Part shown: positions 9,231 through 17,635 of the stretch, in pieces | How the letters are laid out: every line of letters begins with the position of its first letter | Position numbering within the stretch: the stretch's first letter is position 1 | Assembly: GCF_000758165.1 (NCBI RefSeq) | Contig: NZ_JNUP01000071.1 | Location: 157,766 to 221,765, forward strand | Direction: 5' to 3' | Length of the DNA stretch: 64,000 nt | Source of the DNA: Spirochaeta lutea | Lineage (GTDB): Bacteria; Spirochaetota; Spirochaetia; DSM-27196; Salinispiraceae | The notes under the pieces: model-generated | Database searches by the model: none | What the model was told of the DNA's origin: nothing | The model's input: only the letters and a program-made list of their open reading frames with translations | Program-made: the position numbers and the translations under genes

Positions 9231-10241
9231 TTATGGACGTATTGTTTCATTCTTATGACCCTGAATAACCAGCCAGGTCATGATCCAACACCCTGCCATG
9301 ATGCTGAACACCCCCAGGATGGAACCGATGCCCAGGGTTGCAATACCGGTAATGCCGTGGCCGATGTTACACCCCCCGGCAATGGCCGCCCCGGCCCCCA
9401 TGACCAATCCGCCCCCGGTCTGCCGGGCAAAGGTCCGGGCATCGGGAAGCCGCCACTGGGCCTCCCCCTGGATCCAGGCTGATCCGTAGGCTCCCAGGGG
9501 AACCCCGATGAGGATGTACAGCGGCAATCCCACCCCTGAACCGTCCCCGGATACCATCAGCCGAATCAGGGCTGCACTGGGTTGGGTGAAGGAAAGCCCG
9601 AAATCCCGCCCCACCAGGGCGGATAGCAGCCAGGCCGCCAGGGCGATGATTCCCACCGTCAACCCCGTTCTCTTCCAGCCCCAGCCGATCACAAACTTCT
9701 GCTTCGGGGCCCGCACCAGATACACAGTCAAAGCCGCTACAATCAACCCGACGATAATCCATCGTCCGGCAATACTCTCCAGCCCCGTCACATTAAACAG
9801 GGTCGCTTCCCGTCCCTGGACATCCAGAACCGGTCCCCGGAGAACGCGCTGTACCGGGGCCAGTGCTCCCCCGTCCAGGGCCGCGGTTCCGATCAAAAAT
9901 CCCACCAGGGCACCCCAGGAACCCAGCATGCCCCGGCCGGCCCGGTAGTAGGTTCCGCTAGCGCAGCCCCCTGCCAGTACCATGCCGACCCCAAACATCA
10001 GTCCGCCTACAATAAGGGCGGGCCAGAACAGGGGTGCGGTCTGGGGGTACAACACCCCCAGATCCTGGAGCAGGGTTACCCCGGGAATATTAATCACCAA
10101 CACCAGAAACCATGCCCGTAACAGGCTCTTATCCTTCTCGAATACAATGCTCCGGAATGCGCTGTTCATGCAGAATCCGCCGCGCTGCAAGGCCCATCCC
10201 AGAACAACTCCCAGCAGGAGACCTCCTCCTATTTCAATCAT
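9231..10241 (-). CDS. tsuA: YeeE/YedE-family thiosulfate transporter (TsuA type)
   Basis: A 336-residue polytopic membrane protein. The three cysteines shown to matter in the Spirochaeta thermophila YeeE structure have clear counterparts: QRGGFCMNSAFRS near residue 24, AGGCASGTYYRAG, and AGGCNIGHGITG in the last quarter. The family takes up thiosulfate by relaying it along these thiols. The ATG at 10241 follows GAGAAAGG. Downstream genes are two rhodaneses and a TusA-like carrier, which completes a thiosulfate assimilation route. Upstream lies a full copy of the 105-bp dispersed repeat, which separates it from the propeller gene at 11544. Confidence 0.9.
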   Translation of the reverse strand: MIEIGGGLLLGVVLGWALQRGGFCMNSAFRSIVFEKDKSLLRAWFLVLVINIPGVTLLQDLGVLYPQTAPLFWPALIVGGLMFGVGMVLAGGCASGTYYRAGRGMLGSWGALVGFLIGTAALDGGALAPVQRVLRGPVLDVQGREATLFNVTGLESIAGRWIIVGLIVAALTVYLVRAPKQKFVIGWGWKRTGLTVGIIALAAWLLSALVGRDFGLSFTQPSAALIRLMVSGDGSGVGLPLYILIGVPLGAYGSAWIQGEAQWRLPDARTFARQTGGGLVMGAGAAIAGGCNIGHGITGIATLGIGSILGVFSIMAGCWIMTWLVIQGHKNETIRP

Positions 10242-10256
10242 CCCTTTCTCCTTTGA

Positions 10257-10362
10257 TAGTGCACAAAAGGTTGTAAACTACACCGGATATAGCGGGGTTG
10301 CCCGGGGTAAGGCCCCAGGGGTAGCGCCGCAAATGGGGAATGTTACAAGCTTTTGCGCACTA
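10257..10362 (+). repeat. 105-bp dispersed repeat, copy A
   Basis: Full copy, 106 bp, beginning TAGTGCACAAAAGGTTGTAA and ending TTACAAGCTTTTGCGCACTA, so the ends form imperfect 20-bp inverted repeats. The conserved inner part (GATATAGCGG, then CCCAGGGGTAG in the middle) gives the element a direction. Both ends finish in TA. It sits between the propeller gene and tsuA. No open frame is carried. Confidence 0.88.
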
Positions 10363-10374
10363 GGTACTCCGTTT

Positions 10375-11544
10375 TTAAAAACAGGCAAACGAACCGTTTT
10401 TCTGAACCAATGAAGCAACACCCCAGACATCATCACCCAGGACATCCTCTCCCCCGGGCCAGGCCCAATCCCCGGATCCACCCTCCTCGGCAGCTACCTT
10501 CCAGCGCCGGACAACCCGTCCCATGGCGATCTGGGCCGCTTCGCCGCCGGCTCCCAGGGCCAACACCGTCTCTCCCGGACCCCGGGTCAGAGCCTGAACC
10601 CGGAAGTCCAGGCCAATCCTCGCCGTTACCTCACGGCTCCGGGGCGCAAACTGAACCAGCCCCCGGCCGGAAGCCTCCACAAAACTCACCACATCCGTCA
10701 CCACCGGGGGCCGAAGCTGCAGATCAGCATCGAAGGTGGCAACCTCCCCGCCGGTCCGTTCATCCACAACGGTAACCTGCCCCTGGCCGTTCAATCCCCA
10801 CAGTTCTGTGTATCCCCCATCGAAGGCCGCCAGCTCCAGGGACGTCGGCAGGGTCTCGATAACCTCCAGGTTCTGGCTAAAGATGATTCCAATGCCCTCC
10901 GCACCGGGACGGTAGAGCCGGGTCCCCCTGCGGTTTGGCAGAACCGGTCCGAAACCCCGGGGGATCCTGGCAGAACGCGGATCCGATAGCTCCAATAGCC
11001 GGTGGGAAAACTCCGTTACAACCTCGGTCTCACCCTCCTCTTCCCCGGGAGCTGGAGAAATCACCCATACCCGGTCGCCGTTGGGCGAAAAGCTCAAGGC
11101 CCGGAGGGCTCCCAGCCCCGTGGCAATCTCATTTTGCAATTCAAAGGTCTGGGCGCTGTACACCCGGATTACATCACTATCCTCAAACAGGACAAATACG
11201 GAGACTCCCCCGGGGGTGGGCACTACTGCCAGGGGAACCTGGGGCAACCCTACCCGGGCAACGACCTCCTGGCCGGCAGTATCCAGGGCCACCAGTTCGC
11301 GAGCCTGGGGCAGAACCAAAAACAGTGCCCCCTCGGCCGGCTCAGCAGTCTCGGGTAGCTCGGCCCCGGGTAGATCTCCTACTGCGGCCTGTGATTCCAG
11401 CCCCGGCGCCCCCGCACCCAGAACCTGCAAACCCGCCGGGCCGGGGTTCTGATGCAACCCCGCCAGGGCAGTGATGGCTGCTGCCGTTCCTAAGGCTGCC
11501 ACGGGCCCCCGAAACCGTTTCCATGACTCCGGTATTCCTGCCAT
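10375..11544 (-). CDS. Membrane-anchored or exported propeller-repeat protein, unknown function
   Basis: A 389-residue protein with a hydrophobic N-terminal segment (about residues 14-30) and a body of repeated short strands typical of YVTN/WD-like propellers, for example LVALDTAGQEVVARVGLPQ and RALSFSPNGDRVWVIS. No enzyme motif was found. The start at 11544 has GGAG 8 bp upstream. The last 35 residues are Gly/Trp-rich and the stop lies 13 bp from repeat copy A. It is cotranscribed in direction with the thiosulfate genes, but the repeat lies between, so a functional link is only suggested. Confidence 0.7.
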   Translation of the reverse strand: MAGIPESWKRFRGPVAALGTAAAITALAGLHQNPGPAGLQVLGAGAPGLESQAAVGDLPGAELPETAEPAEGALFLVLPQARELVALDTAGQEVVARVGLPQVPLAVVPTPGGVSVFVLFEDSDVIRVYSAQTFELQNEIATGLGALRALSFSPNGDRVWVISPAPGEEEGETEVVTEFSHRLLELSDPRSARIPRGFGPVLPNRRGTRLYRPGAEGIGIIFSQNLEVIETLPTSLELAAFDGGYTELWGLNGQGQVTVVDERTGGEVATFDADLQLRPPVVTDVVSFVEASGRGLVQFAPRSREVTARIGLDFRVQALTRGPGETVLALGAGGEAAQIAMGRVVRRWKVAAEEGGSGDWAWPGGEDVLGDDVWGVASLVQKNGSFACF

Positions 11545-11839
11545 TATGTATCTCCTTGTCTCACTATGACGCCCGGTTCCCCGGTACCCCTACTCCAGCT
11601 CATTGTCAACTTTGTTGCTATAGTATGTTTACTTTAAAGTCATGTCAACCGAGGCCATCAATTTTTTGATATTTTTTGTCAACTTTTCGGAGCGCCACAG
11701 GTACTCCAGGGCATACCCTGGACATGCATACCCCGCGGCAGGCTTTGCGGGGCTTTACTCAGTATTTTTACCGAATTTAAAGTTGATTTAAGGTTCGCGG
11801 TTCTACAATGCCCCTAGATCATTACAAAAGGAGCTACAT
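11545..11839. promoter_or_regulatory. Divergent promoter region with candidate sigma70 promoter for the 11840 gene
   Basis: This 295-bp gap is clearly more A+T-rich than its flanks and lies between divergent genes. TTGATT at 11783 and TACAAT at 11804 form a -35/-10 pair with 15-bp spacing (16 if the -35 is read as GTTGAT), followed by GGAG at 11829 before ATG 11840. Toward the minus-strand gene, an A+T-rich patch at 11605-11680 (TATAGTATG) may hold its promoter. No other feature was seen. Confidence 0.45.
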
Positions 11840-12454
11840 ATGACCAACGTGAAAAGAACAATCATTCTTTTATTCCTGGCAGTTTTCATCCTGACCCCCA
11901 TGCTCGGGTTCTCCCAGGAGGACAAGGAGCAGGAAGAGCAGAAATTCGGGTTCTTCGACCGGTTCATGGTTGAACTGGGTGCCGGATACGGCCTGATGCC
12001 CGGCTATGAAGAGAGCACCGGAATTGTCATCCCCATTACCGCCAGCTACATTCCCCTGGATCTGAAACTCGGCGCCATGGACGGATTTGTGAGTGCGGGT
12101 TTCCGATACGAGCCCGGCTTAGTGCTCGGGGCAAGCTCAACCGGCGAATTCGGTATCCAATTCATGCAATCCTTCACCGCCACTGGCGACTTCTACCTGC
12201 GGTTCCTGAAGGAACTGGATCTGGTACCCTTCGCGGGAATCGGATTGGGCCTGTACCAGGTTGCCGGCGCATCCACGGATGGCGAGAGCATCGGAAACTT
12301 CTTCGGTTTCGCACCCCGGATCGGCGTACGCATGGGCGGAATCAACGGGTACATCAGCTACCACATCATCGCCCCGGGTAAGGCTACCACCAATCCCAGC
12401 TACTTCTCCATCGTAGCGGGTTACACCTTCGGCGGCAGCCGTCTTTCCAAGTAA
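11840..12454 (+). CDS. Outer-membrane beta-barrel protein (spirochaetal porin-like, small)
   Basis: A 204-residue secreted protein with a clear signal peptide (TIILLFLAVFILTPMLGFSQ) and a mature part made of alternating Gly/aromatic strands (VELGAGYGLMPG, PFAGIGLGLYQVAG, SIVAGYTFGG). This looks like an eight-stranded barrel of the OmpA/OmpW size class. The start is supported by AAAGGAG 6 bp upstream. It is a single-gene unit with a candidate promoter upstream and a strong terminator at 12473. The family cannot be named more precisely. Confidence 0.72.
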   Translation: MTNVKRTIILLFLAVFILTPMLGFSQEDKEQEEQKFGFFDRFMVELGAGYGLMPGYEESTGIVIPITASYIPLDLKLGAMDGFVSAGFRYEPGLVLGASSTGEFGIQFMQSFTATGDFYLRFLKELDLVPFAGIGLGLYQVAGASTDGESIGNFFGFAPRIGVRMGGINGYISYHIIAPGKATTNPSYFSIVAGYTFGGSRLSK

Positions 12455-12472
12455 TTCCCTTTCGTTTCGCCT

Positions 12473-12514
12473 AAGGTCCCCGGCCCGGAAGGGGTTTCCG
12501 GGGGCCTTTCTTAT
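12473..12514 (+). terminator. Rho-independent terminator after the outer-membrane protein gene
   Basis: AAGGTCCCCGG pairs with CCGGGGGCCTT (one G-T pair) around a short loop, followed by TCTTATT. It ends transcription of the 11840 gene just before repeat copy B. Confidence 0.75.
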
Positions 12515-12518
12515 TGTG

Positions 12519-12623
12519 TAGTGCGCAAAAGGTTGTAAACCACACCAGATATAGCGGATCATTCCATAATTCCGTACAGGGATGGTGTCGCCGAGGTGCA
12601 CTGTTACAACCTTTTGCACACTA
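12519..12623 (+). repeat. 105-bp dispersed repeat, copy B
   Basis: Full copy, 105 bp, from TAGTGCGCAAAAGGTTGTAA to GTTACAACCTTTTGCACACTA. The inner part ACCAGATATAGCGG and GGGATGGTGTC match the family consensus. It lies immediately after a terminator and 46 bp before the PAP2 gene, in the same orientation as copy A. Confidence 0.9.
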
Positions 12624-12669
12624 TATTATTATTGCCCCAAGCCGCCGGGGCTGATATAGTCCTTTCATT

Positions 12670-13653
12670 ATGACAAAGCCAGTATTCAAACCCAACGCCC
12701 TGGACCTTACCACGGGGCTTTTTGTAATCATAAACCTCGTGGCAATTATCGCCAGTTGGCAGACCATGGACAATCCTTGGCTTGTCTTCGGGGTTTACGC
12801 CTCATGTTTGATCACGGGCCTGGTGGCCATGAGGATCAACCGCTTGGAAGCCTGGGAACAGAGTCCCTCCTTCCTTAAAAAGATCGCGGCTACCCTGTTC
12901 CTCATCCTGCGCCTGGGCTATCCCCTCATTTACATGCTCTTTTTCTTTGTGGGTGTAACGGAGTTTCAGCACCTCTTCTTCCCCGAGGTACTGGATCCAC
13001 AGTTTATTGCCTTCGACCAAGCCCTCTTCGGCTACCTGCCGGTAAAACAGTGGATGGTTTGGTACGACGGATATCTGATCTCCGAGGTGCTCCACGGAGC
13101 ATACTTTATCTACTATCTTCTCCTGGGCATCCTGCCCCTGGGGTTATTCTTCAAGGACCCGAAGATCCTGGAACGGTACCTCTTTGCGGTCATGCTGGTA
13201 TTCTACGCCTCAGCCCTTACCTACCTGGTGTTCCCCGTAGCCGGGGGACGGTATCTCCCTGAACTCAAGGAGCTCACCGAGACCCTGCGCCACGGCCCCT
13301 TTACCAAACTCATGGCCCTGGCATACCAGACAAGCTCCCACTTCGGGGCAGCCTTCCCCAGCACCCACGTGGCCATGAGCCTGGTCATGGTGGCCGGCTC
13401 CTGGAGTTATGCCCGGAAAACGGCTCCGCTGTTTATCCTGAATGCGATCTTGGTTATGATTGCCACCGTCTTCTGCGGCTATCACTACGTGGCTGATGTG
13501 TTGGGTGCGATAGTCTACGTAGGGGTTCTCTATCCCCTGGGGTTACGGCTTCACCAGCGGATCAGCTCTGGTCTTCTGGTCCCTGGTTCACCCCGGAAAT
13601 CTGATCCATCATTGCATCCACAGATTTCTTCCGAAGGCGATACAGGTCTCTAA
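12670..13653 (+). CDS. PAP2-superfamily membrane phosphatase
   Basis: A 327-residue protein with about six membrane segments. The acid-phosphatase signature is present late: FPSTHVAMS (the second motif) and YHYVADVLGAI (the third motif with its His and Asp); the region before it, VFPVAGGRYLPEL, takes the place of the first motif. Such proteins dephosphorylate lipid phosphates or transfer phosphoinositol-like head groups. No Shine-Dalgarno is obvious before ATG 12670. The last about 30 codons overlap the end of the convergent AI-2E gene by 92 bp. Confidence 0.8.
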   Translation: MTKPVFKPNALDLTTGLFVIINLVAIIASWQTMDNPWLVFGVYASCLITGLVAMRINRLEAWEQSPSFLKKIAATLFLILRLGYPLIYMLFFFVGVTEFQHLFFPEVLDPQFIAFDQALFGYLPVKQWMVWYDGYLISEVLHGAYFIYYLLLGILPLGLFFKDPKILERYLFAVMLVFYASALTYLVFPVAGGRYLPELKELTETLRHGPFTKLMALAYQTSSHFGAAFPSTHVAMSLVMVAGSWSYARKTAPLFILNAILVMIATVFCGYHYVADVLGAIVYVGVLYPLGLRLHQRISSGLLVPGSPRKSDPSLHPQISSEGDTGL

Positions 13654-15157
13654 GGTACTCGTAGGCTGTTCTTGCCACAGCAAAGGCGGGAACAGCCAGG
13701 AGTAATCCCACAAACCCCGCCATACTCCCCGCAGTCAACAACAGGAAAATAATGATTACCGGGTGGATTTTGAGCTGACGCCCCATTACCAGGGGCGATA
13801 TCAGCTGGCTTTCCACCTGCTGTACAATCACCACTAATAAAAGAACCTTAAGCATCTGGGAAGGACTATCCAGCAGGGCTACAATCAGCCCCGGTACCGT
13901 CCCGATAACCGGTCCGATGTAGGGAATGAGGTTGGTAACCAGGGCGATGACGGCCAACAACAGGGCATAGCGCACCCCGATGATGCTGTAACCCAGCAGG
14001 AGCATGACCCCCACAAAACCGCTGACGATCATCTGCCCCTTGATGTACACCCCCAGGGTCTTGCTCATGTTCCCCATGATGGCTTGCGCCTCATCCCGGA
14101 ACTGCAGGGGAAAAATCCGGGACACATACCCTGGGAACTTTTCTCCGTCTTTGAGCATGAAGAAAAGTACGAAGGGAACCGTGGACACTACCACTACAAT
14201 GTTGGACACCAGCCCCAGCATGGCACTCAGGTTCGCCCCTATATTCTCATACAATCCCGAAAGAAACTCGTTCAAGCGTTGGGGCAGTTCCTCGTAGATG
14301 CTTGCCACATCCAAACCCACGGGCAGCCACTCTATGGTCTCCACCTGCTGCAGAATCCCCTGGAGCTGTCCGATGAACCGAGGGGTATTGGCGATGAGGG
14401 AGTTTATCTGGTCCCGAAGCTCGGGTATGGCCAGGAGGATCCCGATGCCGAAGAGTCCCCCCAACACCAGGTACACCAGGACGATCGCCAGGGTTCGCGG
14501 TACCCGGATCCGGGTTAGAAGGTTAACCACCGGGACCAGAAGGTAGAAGAGTATCCCTGCCAAAAACACCGGTAAAAAGAGGGTACTCACTAATACAGCT
14601 ATAGGCCGGAACAGAAAACTGACCTGAGCCCCGATAAACACAATCAGGAGGCTCAGCAGGACATACATGAGCCATCGGAAGAGGGGAGTCCGGGTAAGGG
14701 GTGTCATGTTCCGCCAATGTTTCCGTTTTGAAGGGGGAAGCCCCGTGGCGCTGCCGGTACCCGAGCCGCCGCCCAGGTCGGAGCCGGCTGTCGGTTCCTT
14801 GCCAGGATCCGAACCGGGGCTCTGTCCCGTCACAGGTTCCTGGCCTGCATCGGAACTTTGCGCAGCCTCGGAGCCTCGCCCAGCCTCGGCGCTTCGTCCT
14901 GTCTCGGAGCCTCGCCCTGGCTCTGCATCCCGACCCGTCCCGGGACGCTGAGAAGCCTCGGCAGCCCGGCCTATTCCGCGCTCCTCGGAACCGGCTCTCC
15001 GGGGATCTGGCCCGGGCCTGGCGGAACCGGCGTTATCCTGGGAATGGGATCCCGAGGAGGCCGGGTGATCCGGTTGGGTCACGGGGTGGTTAGGATCGGC
15101 AGCAGCCGGGGTTTCAGGGGTGGAGGGGTTTTTGGATCCCCGGTGATGGTTAGCCAT
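13562..15157 (-). CDS. AI-2E family permease (PerM/TqsA-like) with long low-complexity N-terminus
   Basis: A 531-residue protein. Residues about 1-150 are unusually rich in Gly, Ser, Ala, Glu and Pro with GRGSE-type repeats and look disordered. The family domain begins near MTPLTRTPLFRW (residue 151) with about eight membrane segments and the characteristic late stretch NLIPYIGPVIGTVPGLIVAL. Family members export autoinducer-2 or act as ion antiporters; no substrate is implied here. The ATG 15157 lies 3 bp after the stop of the flavoprotein gene and lacks a strong ribosome site, so coupling is likely; the Met at 151 is an alternative start. The 3' end overlaps the PAP2 gene. Confidence 0.85.
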   Translation of the reverse strand: MANHHRGSKNPSTPETPAAADPNHPVTQPDHPASSGSHSQDNAGSARPGPDPRRAGSEERGIGRAAEASQRPGTGRDAEPGRGSETGRSAEAGRGSEAAQSSDAGQEPVTGQSPGSDPGKEPTAGSDLGGGSGTGSATGLPPSKRKHWRNMTPLTRTPLFRWLMYVLLSLLIVFIGAQVSFLFRPIAVLVSTLFLPVFLAGILFYLLVPVVNLLTRIRVPRTLAIVLVYLVLGGLFGIGILLAIPELRDQINSLIANTPRFIGQLQGILQQVETIEWLPVGLDVASIYEELPQRLNEFLSGLYENIGANLSAMLGLVSNIVVVVSTVPFVLFFMLKDGEKFPGYVSRIFPLQFRDEAQAIMGNMSKTLGVYIKGQMIVSGFVGVMLLLGYSIIGVRYALLLAVIALVTNLIPYIGPVIGTVPGLIVALLDSPSQMLKVLLLVVIVQQVESQLISPLVMGRQLKIHPVIIIFLLLTAGSMAGFVGLLLAVPAFAVARTAYEYLRDLYRLRKKSVDAMMDQISGVNQGPEDQS

Positions 15158-15160
15158 GGC

Positions 15161-16087
15161 TTAGTAGCTCCGGAGGCATTGGTAAATGGTCAGGGCGGCG
15201 CCGGCCCCCTGGCCGAGGGCGGTGAGCACCTGTTCCCTGCCCATATCGCAGACATCCCCGGCGGCGTAGATCCCCGGCATGCTGGATTCCATGTGTTTAT
15301 CGGTGACCACCCGGCCCTGGGTATCCAAGTCTACCCCGTTGGGCAGGTAGGCGGTAACCGGCGAGGGTTGGAACTCCATAAAAAATCCCGCGGCATGCAC
15401 GGTAACCGGGCTTCCCTGGGACGGTTGAATCACCACAGACCTGCAGAAATCATTCCCTAAAAATTCCAGAGGCCGGGCATCCTCATACAGATGTACCCGG
15501 TCATGGTTTCGGAGTTTTTCCAGAAGCTCAGGACTCACGGTCGCGCCGGGATTCAGGGTCACATACACCGCCTTAGCAATGGCTGCGGTATCCAGGGCGG
15601 CCCCGGCAGCCCGATCGCTATCCCCGTGGATGTATACCTCCCGCTCCCAGAAGGCATGGCTGTAGCTCAGAATATTGCTGCCCAATCCCCGGCCCCAAAA
15701 CTGCTTAATTCCCGGAATCTGGAGCCGCGGCCCCGAGGTTCCCGAGGCGGCCAGAACCATGCGGCACCAGTATTCCTGTTCGGTGGCATCCTGACGCCGG
15801 GATCGTACCGAGAATCCCTGCTGCTCAGGGGCGTCCAGGGGTTCCACTGCCAGAACCTCTTCGCTGCGGTAGAGCTCGGACCGGTAATGCAGCCGGCTTC
15901 GGTACACCGCCACCTGTTCCCGGGCCTTGATAATGGTATAGTCCTCCACATCGGGCAGGGCGACGGTATGATTAGTCTTTCCCCCCAAATCCTTGGACAG
16001 CACCAGAAAATCCAGCCGTTTGCGCATGGCATACACCGCTGCCGCAAGACCCGCCGGGCCGGCGCCAACAATAATCAGATCGTACAT
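15161..16087 (-). CDS. Thioredoxin-reductase-like flavoprotein lacking the CxxC motif
   Basis: A 308-residue FAD/NAD(P)-binding protein of the TrxB fold. It has the FAD Gly motif IIVGAGPAGLAAAVYA at the N-terminus and the C-terminal FAD motif GIYAAGDVCDMGREQ. The redox pair that should precede the NADPH domain is missing: the region reads LSYSHAFWERE rather than CATC, and the second dinucleotide motif is degenerate (IHGDSDRAAG). It is therefore probably a ferredoxin/flavodoxin-NADP reductase-like or other single-electron carrier enzyme, not a true thioredoxin reductase. The start has AGGAGG upstream. It is cotranscribed with the AI-2E permease. Confidence 0.85.
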   Translation of the reverse strand: MYDLIIVGAGPAGLAAAVYAMRKRLDFLVLSKDLGGKTNHTVALPDVEDYTIIKAREQVAVYRSRLHYRSELYRSEEVLAVEPLDAPEQQGFSVRSRRQDATEQEYWCRMVLAASGTSGPRLQIPGIKQFWGRGLGSNILSYSHAFWEREVYIHGDSDRAAGAALDTAAIAKAVYVTLNPGATVSPELLEKLRNHDRVHLYEDARPLEFLGNDFCRSVVIQPSQGSPVTVHAAGFFMEFQPSPVTAYLPNGVDLDTQGRVVTDKHMESSMPGIYAAGDVCDMGREQVLTALGQGAGAALTIYQCLRSY

Positions 16088-16106
16088 AAGGCCCTCCTTT
16101 GTGTTT

Positions 16107-16125
16107 GGGGGGATTCTAATGCCCC
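16107..16125 (+). repeat. 19-nt recurrent motif, occurrence 1
   Basis: GGGGGGATTCTAATGCCCC matches the motif RGGGTGATTynnATGCCCC seen seven times in the window, with a change at the T. It lies 20 bp upstream of the flavoprotein start. Confidence 0.4.
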
Positions 16126-16145
16126 TGGCTCCGAAACCCCGGGGT

Positions 16146-17492
16146 TTACTCCAACACCGGTGGTTCTTCGATGAGCCCCTCTTCCATCATAACCTGAGTT
16201 ACCCGTCTGGAGCGAGAAATTATCTTTTCTGCCATGGAATACAGCTCCTGACGGCTCCGGGTTACCCGGGCGACACCCTGCTCCTGAGCCTTCAACCCCA
16301 CGGCTGCAGCGATTTCGGGGAACACCTTCCAATCTTCCATGGTCGGCAACAGGTTCTCCGGTCCCAGGGTATCCCCCATATGGGCGACCAGGGCATCGGC
16401 AGCGGCGAAACACATCTCATCGGTAATAGTCTTAGCCCTGACATCCAGGGCCCCCCGGAAAATCCCCGGAAAACAGAGGGAATTGTTAACCTGGTTCGGG
16501 AAATCGCTGCGTCCAGTTGCGACGATAGCAGCCCCGGCCTCTTTGGCCTCCCAGGGCCAGATTTCCGGTACGGGGTTTGCGCAGGTAAATACAATGGGAT
16601 CGGGGGCCATGCCGGCGATCCACTCGGGCTTGATGGTGCCCGGTCCGGGCTGGGCCAGGGAAATGACGACATCGGCGCCCTTCAGGGCCTCGGCGATGCC
16701 GCCCTGACGACCTTCGGCGTTAGTATTCTCGCAGAGCTGCCATTTTTCCCGGAATTCCACCCGGCGCTTATAAATATCTTCCCGGAAGGTTCCCAGAATC
16801 CCCCTGCTGTCCACCATGAAGCACTGTTCAGCCCGGGCACCCCGGGCGAAAATGAGGCGAGCGCAGGCTACATTGGCTGCCCCGGTACCGATGAAGGCAA
16901 TTCGTACATCCTCAATGGCCCTCCTCTGGACCCGCAGGGCACTGAGCAATCCCGCCAGGGTCACGGTGGCGGTTCCCTGCTGATCATCATGCCATACCGG
17001 GATTTCCGCCTCCCGGCGCAGGGTATCGAGAATGCGGAAACACTTGGGTTGGCTGAGATCCTCCAGGTTGATGCCTCCGAAGCTGGGCTGCAGCCGGAGG
17101 ACGGTCTGGATGATCTCATCGGGGTCTTTGGTATCCAGCATGATTGCCACGGAGTCTACTCCGCCTAAATACTTGTAGAGCATCGCCTTGCCTTCCATGA
17201 CCGGCAGCCCGGCCTTGGGACCGATGTCTCCCAGCCCCAGTACCCGGGAACCGTCGCTGATGACCGCTACGGTATTCCACTTGCTGGTATACTCATACAC
17301 CTTATCAGGATCCTCCTGTATAGCCAGGCAGGGCTGGGCTACCCCGGGGCTGTACCATACGGAAAAATCATCCATATCACGCACCACACACTTGGGGACG
17401 GTTTCCATCTTTCCGCCGTAAAAACGGTGCATATCTTCGGCGATCTCCCCGTAACGGTTCGCTTTCTTCAGCTCGTCATCCTTCTGGTTCAT
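16146..17492 (-). CDS. NAD(P)-dependent malic enzyme
   Basis: A 448-residue oxaloacetate-decarboxylating malate dehydrogenase of the short bacterial type: L-malate to pyruvate plus CO2. Recognisable blocks are VWYSPGVAQPCLAI, SDGSRVLGLGDIGPKAGLPV with the catalytic Lys region GKAMLYKYLGGVD, GINLEDLSQP, WHDDQQGTATVTLAGLL and the nucleotide fold IAFIGTGAANVACARL. The start at 17492 is supported by AAGGAG. It is a stand-alone minus-strand gene in a fermentative context (lactate genes at 56-58 kb). Confidence 0.94.
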   Translation of the reverse strand: MNQKDDELKKANRYGEIAEDMHRFYGGKMETVPKCVVRDMDDFSVWYSPGVAQPCLAIQEDPDKVYEYTSKWNTVAVISDGSRVLGLGDIGPKAGLPVMEGKAMLYKYLGGVDSVAIMLDTKDPDEIIQTVLRLQPSFGGINLEDLSQPKCFRILDTLRREAEIPVWHDDQQGTATVTLAGLLSALRVQRRAIEDVRIAFIGTGAANVACARLIFARGARAEQCFMVDSRGILGTFREDIYKRRVEFREKWQLCENTNAEGRQGGIAEALKGADVVISLAQPGPGTIKPEWIAGMAPDPIVFTCANPVPEIWPWEAKEAGAAIVATGRSDFPNQVNNSLCFPGIFRGALDVRAKTITDEMCFAAADALVAHMGDTLGPENLLPTMEDWKVFPEIAAAVGLKAQEQGVARVTRSRQELYSMAEKIISRSRRVTQVMMEEGLIEEPPVLE

Positions 17493-17572
17493 CGAGGCTC
17501 CTTACGCAGTATCTGGGATTGCTCCATCATGCCAGGAAGCCGGGGCACTTTCAAGAACCCGGAAGCCCAATA

Positions 17573-17600
17573 TTGACCTTCCGCCTGGCTGTGGTATAAT
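17573..17600 (+). promoter_or_regulatory. Strong sigma70-type promoter for the GGDEF-EAL gene
   Basis: TTGACC at 17573-17578 and a perfect TATAAT at 17595-17600, spaced by 16 bp, 35 bp before the GTG start at 17636. This is the best housekeeping promoter match seen in the window. Confidence 0.75.
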
Positions 17601-17635
17601 GTCCCCACAAATCTATGTAAAAAAAAGAGTTACGC

